From: UBA3206 sp963623875
GTDB taxonomy: Bacteria; Bacillota_I; Bacilli_A; Acholeplasmatales; Anaeroplasmataceae
Direction: 5' to 3'
Length of the DNA stretch: 18,651 bases
Assembly (NCBI GenBank): GCA_963623875.1
Contig: CAVFNL010000039.1
Coordinates: 1 to 18,651 of the forward strand
Numbering within the stretch: position 1 is the first letter of the stretch; each line of letters opens with the position of its first letter. Below, in pieces: positions 13,117-18,651 of the stretch. The position numbers and the translations under genes were made by a program. The notes beneath the pieces are model-generated. The model saw only the letters and a list, made by a program, of their open reading frames with translations, was not told the DNA's origin and made no database searches.

Positions 13117-13842
13117 GTGGATTATAAAAGAAAAAAACTATCTAGTAAGATAAAAACAAAATATGCTTTTTATGAAGCACGTAAATTCTTAAATAAAATC
13201 ATAAAAAATAAAACGATGATTGTAAAGAAGATTAATGGCATTGAACATCTTTCTAAAATTGATGGAGGCGCAATCATTACATGTAATCATTTTAATGCGC
13301 TTGATTCGTTTGCTATACAACTTGTATATGAGACATGTTTTTCTAAAAAAATCAGAAGGAAGAAAAAGTTCTATAGAGTTATAAGAGAAGGTAACTATAC
13401 TTCCTTCCCTGGATTTTATGGAATGCTAATGAGAAATTGTTATACACTGCCACTTGCTTCAAACCCAGTTGTAATGACTGAATTCTTAAGGGCTACTAAA
13501 GAACTTTTATTAGAAGGTAATTTGGTTTTAGTATATCCTGAACAATCTATGTGGTGGAATTATAGAAAACCAAAACCATTACAAAATGGTGCATTTAAAA
13601 TTGCAGTAATGGCAAACGTTCCAGTTGTACCTGTATTTATTACAATGGAAGATAGTGCTGTTAAAGATGATTCTGGATTTATGGTACAGGAATATACGAT
13701 AAATATATTGCCTGCAATTTATCCAAAAGATGATTTAAAAAGGAATGATAATATCACATATCTTAAAAATAAAAATTATGATGTGTGGAAAGACGTATAT
13801 GAAGATTTTTATCAAACAAAGTTAGAATATATAACACAATAA
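13117..13842 (+). CDS. PlsC-like acyltransferase (second copy); N-terminus encoded further upstream
   Basis: From the GTG at 13117 the product has 241 residues. It has the textbook H-x4-D acyltransferase motif in ITCNHFNALD (His58, Asp63), a REGNYTSFPGF block near 86-96, and YPEQSMWWNYRKPKPLQNGA near 138-157. The GTG has only a weak ribosome site. The same frame is open upstream to a TGA at 12973 and encodes KIRVYEKEGRFAEDVEDDP, which resembles the N-terminus I recall in this acyltransferase group. That stretch contains no ATG, GTG or TTG. Either the protein starts at 13117 with a shortened N-terminus, or it is made by frameshift from the GT8 gene (entry at 12994), or an ancestral start was lost by mutation. 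It probably works with the first copy on a glycolipid anchor. Confidence 0.85.
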   Translation: MDYKRKKLSSKIKTKYAFYEARKFLNKIIKNKTMIVKKINGIEHLSKIDGGAIITCNHFNALDSFAIQLVYETCFSKKIRRKKKFYRVIREGNYTSFPGFYGMLMRNCYTLPLASNPVVMTEFLRATKELLLEGNLVLVYPEQSMWWNYRKPKPLQNGAFKIAVMANVPVVPVFITMEDSAVKDDSGFMVQEYTINILPAIYPKDDLKRNDNITYLKNKNYDVWKDVYEDFYQTKLEYITQ

Positions 13843-13843
13843 T

Positions 13844-13866
13844 AAGCGATATTTTATCGCTTTTTA
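13844..13866 (+). terminator. Terminator after the second acyltransferase
   Basis: AAGCGATA (13844-13851) pairs with TATCGCTT (13855-13862) around TTT, followed by a T-rich run. Confidence 0.8.
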
Positions 13867-13904
13867 TTATTTTATGATAAGATACTAATAAAGAGGTGGA
13901 TGTT

Positions 13905-14654
13905 ATGCTAGCACTTATTACAGGTGGGACAAAAGGAATAGGAAGAGATATGGCGATATCACTATCTAAAAGAGGATATGATTTGATTTTGGTTTCAAGA
14001 GAATGTATAGAACTTGATGAAATTAAGAGTAAATGTAGCACAAATGTTACTTTTTATTCTTATGATTTATCTGTAGAAAGTGAAAATTTTAGACTTTTAG
14101 AAGAAACTAAAGAAATGGATATTGATATATTTATTGCGAATGCAGGATATGGTGATATTGGATATATTGAAAATACGGATACATATAAAGAAATAAACAT
14201 GATTAAGTTAAACGATATATCTACATTTGTTCTTACAAAAGAATTTTTAAAAATGTTTATTAAAAAAGATAAAGGACATATATTAGTCACTGCATCAGCT
14301 GCAGCCTTTGGTGTTGCGCCATATATGAATATCTATTATTCAACAAAAGCTTTCCTGTATTCAATGTGTCATGGATATTATAGGGAATTAAAAGATATGA
14401 AGAGTAATGTTAAAATATCAGTATTATGTCCAGGGCCTGTTAAAACAGGATTTGAAGAAAGAGCTAATGCTAAATTTACAATACATTCTCTTTCATCAGA
14501 TTATGTTGCGGAGTATGCAATCAAAAAAATGCTTAAAAATAAATTTGAAATAGTACCAGGATTTACAATTAAATTAGGTCATTTGACATCACATTTTGTA
14601 CCAAAAAGAATGATTTCAAAATTATTAAGGAAACAATCAGAAATAAAGGAGTAA
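13905..14654 (+). CDS. Short-chain dehydrogenase/reductase
   Basis: The 249-residue protein is a classical SDR. It shows the dinucleotide-binding TGGTKGIG (6-13), NAG (79-81), catalytic Ser131 in TASAAAFG, Tyr144 and Lys148 in YYSTK, and CPGPVKTGF (175-183). Arg32 after the second strand suggests a preference for NADP(H), as in many reductases. A GTG at 13896 is in frame but lies inside the GAGGTGG ribosome site, so the ATG at 13905 is the start. It is followed after two bases by the small HExxH protein gene. It lies after a terminator and so may form a separate unit from the glycolipid genes. The substrate is unknown, with a lipid or ketone possible from context. Confidence 0.92.
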   Translation: MLALITGGTKGIGRDMAISLSKRGYDLILVSRECIELDEIKSKCSTNVTFYSYDLSVESENFRLLEETKEMDIDIFIANAGYGDIGYIENTDTYKEINMIKLNDISTFVLTKEFLKMFIKKDKGHILVTASAAAFGVAPYMNIYYSTKAFLYSMCHGYYRELKDMKSNVKISVLCPGPVKTGFEERANAKFTIHSLSSDYVAEYAIKKMLKNKFEIVPGFTIKLGHLTSHFVPKRMISKLLRKQSEIKE

Positions 14655-14656
14655 TT

Positions 14657-15127
14657 ATGGAACTTAAAGATTTATTAGAAAAGGCTTTAAGAGTAGCGTC
14701 TAACAAACTACGAATAGAGCCACCAAAGATAAGTATCGATAACTATGATGATCCATATGAATTTGATAGCGATGAATATGAGATTAGATTATCTAATAGT
14801 TTCGTAAAAGAAAATGATGAATTAACGATAGTAGGGATGGCAGTTCATGAATTAAGACATTGTTATCAATATATTCAAATTAAATTTAAAGATAAATTAA
14901 AAGAATTAAGAATTCCTACAGAAGCAGACGATGTAATAAATAAATGGATAGAAGAGTTTAAAAATAGAAAAGATAAAGGTGAATGGGAATTAGATATTGA
15001 AATAGATGCGTTCGCATTCATGACGTATTTTATGAAAAGAGTATTTATGGTAGAAGCTGACTTCAATGATTGGCAAAAAGAATTAATGAAAAAGAAAATA
15101 TCATATTTTAATGTTATATATGGATAA
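14657..15127 (+). CDS. Small HExxH zincin-like protein
   Basis: This 156-residue protein carries VHELRHCYQ with His64, Glu65 and His68, a zinc-metallopeptidase HExxH motif. About 47 residues later ELDIEIDAFAF offers Glu115 or Asp117 as a third ligand, the spacing and Ala-rich pattern seen in compact gluzincins such as ImmA/IrrE-like and phage-type minimal zincins. There is no signal peptide or membrane segment, so it should be cytoplasmic. AAGGAG overlaps the end of the SDR gene and the start lies two bases after its stop, so the two are co-translated. I recognise no specific family. A role in cleaving a regulator, as for ImmA, is possible but no partner repressor is adjacent. Confidence 0.75.
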   Translation: MELKDLLEKALRVASNKLRIEPPKISIDNYDDPYEFDSDEYEIRLSNSFVKENDELTIVGMAVHELRHCYQYIQIKFKDKLKELRIPTEADDVINKWIEEFKNRKDKGEWELDIEIDAFAFMTYFMKRVFMVEADFNDWQKELMKKKISYFNVIYG

Positions 15128-15134
15128 AATAAAA

Positions 15135-15165
15135 GAACTGTGAAATAAATCACAGTTCATTTTCT
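15135..15165. terminator. Bidirectional terminator
   Basis: GAACTGTGA (15135-15143) pairs perfectly with TCACAGTTC (15150-15158) around AATAAA. The plus strand continues ATTTTCTTATTTT and the minus strand TTTTATTTTA, so it can end both the zincin gene and the UPF0371 gene. Confidence 0.85.
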
Positions 15166-16646
15166 TATTTTGTATATAATTTATGCGCAACCATTTCAGG
15201 CTCTGTAGTTAAATCTATTTTTAACTTCTTAAATACCTGTGCATCCGTTTGAGATAGTATAACAGTAGAATGCGCTTGAGCATATCTTAGGTTTGGTAAT
15301 TGCTTAATAGCCATGTCTGCGACAGGGTTTGAAGTTGCGGATATTGCAAGTGCAATCAACACTTCATCTGCATGAAGACGTGGATTATGATTTCCAAGAT
15401 TATTTATTTTTAATTTAGATATAGGTTCAATAATCGCAGGAGATAGAAGAAGAATATCATCTTGAAGATGAGCTAAATGCTTAAGTGCATTTAAAATAAT
15501 TGCGGCTGGCGCTGTTAAAAGATTTGAAGTCTTACTATCTACGATATAACCATCAAAAAGTTCCATCGCCATTGATGGTGTATTAGAAGATTCTTGTTTA
15601 AGTTTAGCAGCTTCAACACATTTTCTATCTTTGACAGTAATGTTTAATTGGCGCATTAATACACCAATCTTTTCAACTGCATCTTCAGTGATTTTTCCAT
15701 TTCTTAAATCAACTAAAGAATTTAGGTAACGTCTTATAATTTCATCCTTTGAAGCAGAAGTAGCAGCTTCATCACAAGAAATTGCAAATCCAGCCATATT
15801 AACACCCATATCAGTTGGTGATTTATATGGAGATTGTCCATAGATTGCTTCCATCATAGATTTTAATACAGGGAAGATTTCAACATCACGATTATAATTT
15901 ACAGTAGTTTCTCCATATGCTTCTAAATGATATGGATCAATCATGTTTACATCTTGAAGGTCAGCAGTAGCTGCTTCATATGCTAAATTTACTGGGTGTT
16001 TTAATGGGATGTTCCAAATAGGGAATGTTTCATATTTAGCGTATCCTGCTTTAATTCCACGTTTGTTTTCATGGTAAAGTTGGGATAGGCATGTAGCCAT
16101 TTTACCAGAACCAGGACCTGGAGCTGTTACTACAACTATAGGTGCAGAAGTTTTGATATATTCGTTTTTACCAAAACCATCATCACTAATAATATGATTT
16201 ACATCATGTGGATATCCTTCAATAGAATAATGCTTATATGTATCAATTCCAAGGTTGTTTAATTTATTTATAAAAGACTCTACTTGAGGTACTGCTTGAT
16301 ATTGTGTAATACAAACAGATCCTACTCTAAGTCCCGATGCTCTAAATGCATCGATAAGGCGCAATACATCAGTTTCATAATTGATCCCCAAATCTCCACG
16401 AATCTTATTTTTTTGAATATCTTTTGCGTTTATCGCAACAACTATTTCAACCTTATCTTTAATAGTTAATAACATCTTTAATTTTGTATCAGGTAAAAAA
16501 CCTGGTAAAACTCTTGAAGCGTGATAGTCATCAAATAGTTTTCCCCCAAATTCAAGGTATAGCTTATCCCCAAATTTATTAACACGCTTAATAATGTTTT
16601 CTGATTGTAATTTTAAATACTTTTCATTGTCAAATGCAATTTTCAT
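15165..16646 (-). CDS. UPF0371 (DUF1846) family protein
   Basis: The 493-residue protein matches UPF0371/DUF1846 along its length. The start MKIAFDNEKYLKLQ, the segment GGKLFDDYHASRVLPGF, and the central VVVTAPGPGSGKMATCLSQL (glycine-rich, P-loop-like) are conserved, as is GYAKYETFPIWNIPLKHPVN. The family is cytoplasmic and common in Bacillota; its reaction is not established. A TTG nine bases upstream is in frame, but AGGAG lies nine bases before the ATG at 16646, which I use. It has its own promoter and shares a bidirectional terminator with the converging zincin gene. A predicted small RNA from the opposite strand upstream carries AACUCCU, which could pair with its ribosome site. Confidence 0.93.
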   Translation of the reverse strand: MKIAFDNEKYLKLQSENIIKRVNKFGDKLYLEFGGKLFDDYHASRVLPGFLPDTKLKMLLTIKDKVEIVVAINAKDIQKNKIRGDLGINYETDVLRLIDAFRASGLRVGSVCITQYQAVPQVESFINKLNNLGIDTYKHYSIEGYPHDVNHIISDDGFGKNEYIKTSAPIVVVTAPGPGSGKMATCLSQLYHENKRGIKAGYAKYETFPIWNIPLKHPVNLAYEAATADLQDVNMIDPYHLEAYGETTVNYNRDVEIFPVLKSMMEAIYGQSPYKSPTDMGVNMAGFAISCDEAATSASKDEIIRRYLNSLVDLRNGKITEDAVEKIGVLMRQLNITVKDRKCVEAAKLKQESSNTPSMAMELFDGYIVDSKTSNLLTAPAAIILNALKHLAHLQDDILLLSPAIIEPISKLKINNLGNHNPRLHADEVLIALAISATSNPVADMAIKQLPNLRYAQAHSTVILSQTDAQVFKKLKIDLTTEPEMVAHKLYTK

Positions 16647-16670
16647 ATACGTCAACTCCTAATATTTAAT

Positions 16671-16699
16671 ATTATACTTTTTTGATATTTTTATTTCAA
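16671..16699 (-). promoter_or_regulatory. Promoter of the UPF0371 gene
   Basis: On the minus strand TTGAAA (16699-16694), a 17-bp spacer and TATAAT (16676-16671) predict a start near 16664, about 18 bases before the ATG. Confidence 0.7.
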
Positions 16700-16738
16700 C
16701 AAAAGAGTTAAAAATCTTAGAATTTATGTAAAGTACAC

Positions 16739-16767
16739 TTGACAAAATAAATTTAAAATTATATATT
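16739..16767 (+). promoter_or_regulatory. Strong promoter with no gene directly behind it
   Basis: TTGACA (16739-16744), a 17-bp spacer and TATATT (16762-16767) form a near-consensus promoter. The first downstream element is a terminator about 70-95 bases on, so it most simply drives a small RNA. Confidence 0.7.
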
Positions 16768-16773
16768 ATAGAT

Positions 16774-16866
16774 AGTATGATATGTAAATTTTAATATTGT
16801 ACATTTCACTAACTCCTTTTTTATATACTTATATTTTAAAAAGTCACTTAAAAGTGGCTTTTTATT
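16774..16866 (+). ncRNA. Candidate small RNA with an anti-Shine-Dalgarno-like segment
   Basis: A consensus promoter predicts a start near 16774. Transcription should stop at the hairpin 16838-16848/16853-16863 (AGTCACT with AGTGGCT plus A/T pairs) followed by TTTATTTT, giving an RNA of about 90 bases. The only short reading frame is five codons. The middle is mostly unpaired and contains CTAACTCCTTTTTT (16810-16823), which is complementary to AGGAG-type ribosome sites, including AGGAGTT before the UPF0371 gene. This is the layout of trans-acting small RNAs in Bacillota. It could instead be an attenuated leader for the membrane gene at 16948, which has its own promoter after the hairpin. Confidence 0.5.
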
Positions 16867-16895
16867 TTGTATAACAAGTAATAAAATGCTAATAC

Positions 16896-16924
16896 TTTAA
16901 AAAATATATATTTTTTGATAAAAT
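16896..16924 (+). promoter_or_regulatory. Promoter of the polytopic membrane protein gene
   Basis: TTTAAA (16896-16901), a 17-bp spacer and TAAAAT (16919-16924), with TGA before the -10 as extended element. The predicted start near 16931 gives a leader of about 17 bases containing AGGAGA. Confidence 0.5.
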
Positions 16925-16947
16925 CTATATTAATAGGAGAGATTGGT

Positions 16948-17940
16948 ATGACACTTATTGAGAAAGTAAAACAATCATATATTGTAGATTGTCAAAGAGT
17001 AAAAGCTAGTAGATATGGAATTAAAAGTTCTAAGAAAAGATTAGTAAGCTTTGTTATATTTATAATTATGTCCTCATTTACGATTTTTTCAAAAATCATT
17101 AATAAAGCTGACAAAGATAATTTAACTACTAAATTTCTAGATTATTCAATTATATGTATTATGGTGAATATATGTTTAACATTTATACTTAAATTTATGA
17201 ATAAGAGTATATTCGCATTAAATTATAATAAAACATATAGATTTTTTAAATTACTATGGCATACTTCAAAAGTTTTTGTTTTCTTTTTCACTATGGTTGC
17301 CTACATCAATAAAGCTTTAGGTTATTGGAATCCATACATAGTGATGTATGCATATACAAATTCTTGCACATTTCGTATAGAACCTTTGACAAATGGAAAA
17401 ATAATACATGATATTGTAATGTTAGATGATACTAATATTTATAACGTCGATTTTTTTAAAGATTTTTTATTTCAAAAGAAAATTTCGCACTTAATAACTT
17501 TTGTTTTATGCGCACTTACTGTTTTGGCATTTATACCTACATTCTTATATTTTGTTCTAATTTTTATCAAAACTATGATTGTTTTTGTTTTTTTACATTT
17601 TGCTTTAGTGCCTATTTTATTCATATTTGTTATACCTGTAATAAATCTTGCTTTGTTGATTAGAATATTAGTTAGGCCTATTCCAATATTTAAATATTGT
17701 CATTATGATGAAAAAGATAAAAATTTTGTTATAGAAGAGAAAAGGCAGATAACAGGAATTAATAATAAATTTAAATGGTTTTTCATTAATGTCCTTAAGT
17801 TTTTTCCATTAGTTATAATTACAATCGGAAGTTATATTGTATTAGGTGCAGGCGCTTATATATCTCATAAATATAGTTTAGGATTGAATATTGGCAAAAT
17901 TATTGAAATAATGGCAGAAAATGTAAGAGCACTCATTTAG
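16948..17940 (+). CDS. Polytopic membrane protein of unknown function
   Basis: From the ATG at 16948 (AGGAGA seven bases upstream) the protein has 330 residues; a TTG at 16915 overlaps the promoter and is unlikely. A basic cytoplasmic N-terminus (1-30) is followed by about seven helices: near 32-50, 66-84, 104-122, three closely packed between 181 and 242, and 279-302. A loop between the third and fourth helices (about 123-178) is polar and may be exposed outside. A second polar loop (250-277) carries CHYDEKDKNFVIEEKR. I recognise no family. The gene stands alone with its own promoter and terminator. The neighbouring secreted-protein gene is a separate unit. Confidence 0.75.
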   Translation: MTLIEKVKQSYIVDCQRVKASRYGIKSSKKRLVSFVIFIIMSSFTIFSKIINKADKDNLTTKFLDYSIICIMVNICLTFILKFMNKSIFALNYNKTYRFFKLLWHTSKVFVFFFTMVAYINKALGYWNPYIVMYAYTNSCTFRIEPLTNGKIIHDIVMLDDTNIYNVDFFKDFLFQKKISHLITFVLCALTVLAFIPTFLYFVLIFIKTMIVFVFLHFALVPILFIFVIPVINLALLIRILVRPIPIFKYCHYDEKDKNFVIEEKRQITGINNKFKWFFINVLKFFPLVIITIGSYIVLGAGAYISHKYSLGLNIGKIIEIMAENVRALI

Positions 17941-17955
17941 ATTGAGTGCTTTTTG
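17928..17955 (+). terminator. Terminator overlapping the end of the membrane protein gene
   Basis: AGCACTCA (17928-17935) pairs with TGAGTGCT (17943-17950), followed by TTTTG. The stop codon (17938-17940) lies in the loop. Confidence 0.85.
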
Positions 17956-18100
17956 TTTGAATGCTTTTATATATCATCTTGTTATCTTTAATATCGATGT
18001 TTTCTTCAAAACTACAACTATATTATAAAAATAATATTAGTAATGTTGTTAATGTTTCAAGCATTTCTGATTTCACGCTCCAACTTTTATGATTACTTCA

Positions 18101-18155
18101 AAACCGGTTTATTTTGACACTTTCGGTTGACAGCAAATATTTGCGGTGTTAAGAT
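18101..18155 (+). promoter_or_regulatory. Promoter with palindromic spacer before the secreted protein gene
   Basis: TTGACA (18127-18132), a 17-bp spacer and TAAGAT (18150-18155), with TGT as extended -10. The spacer contains the perfect palindrome GCAAATATTTGC (18133-18144), directly next to the -35 and in a good place for repressor binding. A second perfect palindrome, AAACCGGTTT (18101-18110), and a second TTGACA (18114-18119) lie just upstream. The 17956-18100 stretch before this shows no gene. Confidence 0.6.
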
Positions 18156-18221
18156 TAAATTAAATAAAAGCAAGACTTTTTATAACAATTAGTATTAACT
18201 TTTGATAGATAGGGGATTTAT

Positions 18222-18651
18222 ATGAAGAATTATGTGTTGTGCTTAATAATGGGTTTTTTAACGATTTTTGGTTTCTTAGTAGTGGATTTAAATGACATAA
18301 TGGCATTTAAGTGTGGTGATTCGGATGATGTAGTTAGATATACTACTAATTCAATTACTGAATATATCAAAACAGAATATTATTCAAAGTATAATATTCA
18401 AAATATAAGCATAAAAGAAAATAATAAATTTTTAATTGATAGTTGTAAAAATTTCAATCAAACTGATTTAAATGAATATTATAATATGTATCATAAAAAA
18501 TCTGGTAAAGATATCAAAGGAACTTGCGCAGTTGTAGCTACACTAAGTACTGTTGAATTTTATAATAAGCATGATAATAATAGTTATATTGACTACCAGT
18601 ATGCAGAGTATGATACAAGATATCAAAGAGAAAGAGAATTTTACTCTGATA
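18222..18651 (+). CDS. Secreted protein with papain-like GTC motif, C-terminus cut by window edge
   Basis: An open frame of 143 codons runs from the ATG at 18222 off the end of the window. AGGGGA precedes the start by five bases. The first 22 residues (MKNYVLCLIMGFLTIFGFLV...) form a signal peptide or anchor. After a polar spacer rich in Asn, Tyr and Lys comes GTCAVVATLSTVEFY with Cys102, which resembles the catalytic-cysteine helix of papain-fold peptidases such as C39-like or C10/C47-type enzymes. The expected His and Asn/Asp residues would lie beyond the edge, so activity cannot be judged. A pro-region of about 80 residues before the Cys would fit a secreted zymogen. Confidence 0.65.
   Translation, partial: MKNYVLCLIMGFLTIFGFLVVDLNDIMAFKCGDSDDVVRYTTNSITEYIKTEYYSKYNIQNISIKENNKFLIDSCKNFNQTDLNEYYNMYHKKSGKDIKGTCAVVATLSTVEFYNKHDNNSYIDYQYAEYDTRYQREREFYSD

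Noticed and set aside
1..18651. CRISPR array, tRNA or rRNA genes, prophage or integron sites
   Set aside because: I saw no regularly spaced repeats, no cloverleaf or rRNA sequence, and no integrase or attachment repeats in the window.

Overview
The window comes from a low-GC Bacillota-type bacterium; base composition by eye is near 30% G+C. Supporting signs are AGGAG-type ribosome binding sites, consensus -35/-10 promoters, U-tract terminators, a T-box leader in front of serS, the UPF0237/UPF0210 gene pair, UPF0371 (DUF1846), and a TetR-linked small membrane protein. TAA and TAG end nearly every gene and TGA ends one (9620), so the standard bacterial code fits. I cannot place the organism below phylum.

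Layout. (a) 1-1156: the C-terminus of a probable AAA-ATPase/PD-(D/E)XK nuclease-like protein converges on an S66-family LD-carboxypeptidase. (b) 1157-3893: a mirror-symmetric divergent control region starts a tightly packed operon of five genes. I do not recognise the first four; the last resembles a shortened, degenerate transposase. (c) 3921-5571: a small membrane protein with a TetR regulator, then an Lrp/AsnC regulator. (d) 5611-7664: ACT-domain protein, UPF0210 protein and a small membrane protein. (e) 7677-9142: a T-box leader and seryl-tRNA synthetase whose motifs look unlike the common bacterial form. (f) 9143-9560: a long non-coding stretch holding a candidate structured RNA with interleaved helices and its own terminator. 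(g) 9620-10207: a membrane-anchored XRE regulator on the minus strand that appears to be leaderless. (h) 10321-15127: a probable envelope-lipid cluster of PlsC-like acyltransferase, two GT8 glycosyltransferases, a second PlsC-like acyltransferase, a short-chain dehydrogenase and a small HExxH protein. (i) 15165-16646: UPF0371 on the minus strand. (j) 16739-17940: a candidate small RNA and a polytopic membrane protein. (k) 18127-18651: a promoter with a palindromic spacer and the start of a secreted protein with a GTC motif like that of papain-fold peptidases.

The most interesting signals are two. The first is the junction of the second GT8 gene and the second acyltransferase. The family-like N-terminus of the acyltransferase is encoded in the -1 frame inside the GT8 gene, has no usable start codon, and is entered exactly at a TTTAAAG heptamer, which predicts a frameshift-made glycosyltransferase-acyltransferase fusion. 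The second is the concentric inverted repeat at 1157-1220, which gives two divergent genes the same promoter, the same Shine-Dalgarno and nearly the same very short leader.

Genes in (h) plausibly act together on membrane glycolipids: acyltransferases make or remodel the lipid anchor and the GT8 enzymes add sugars. That is inference from families and gene order.
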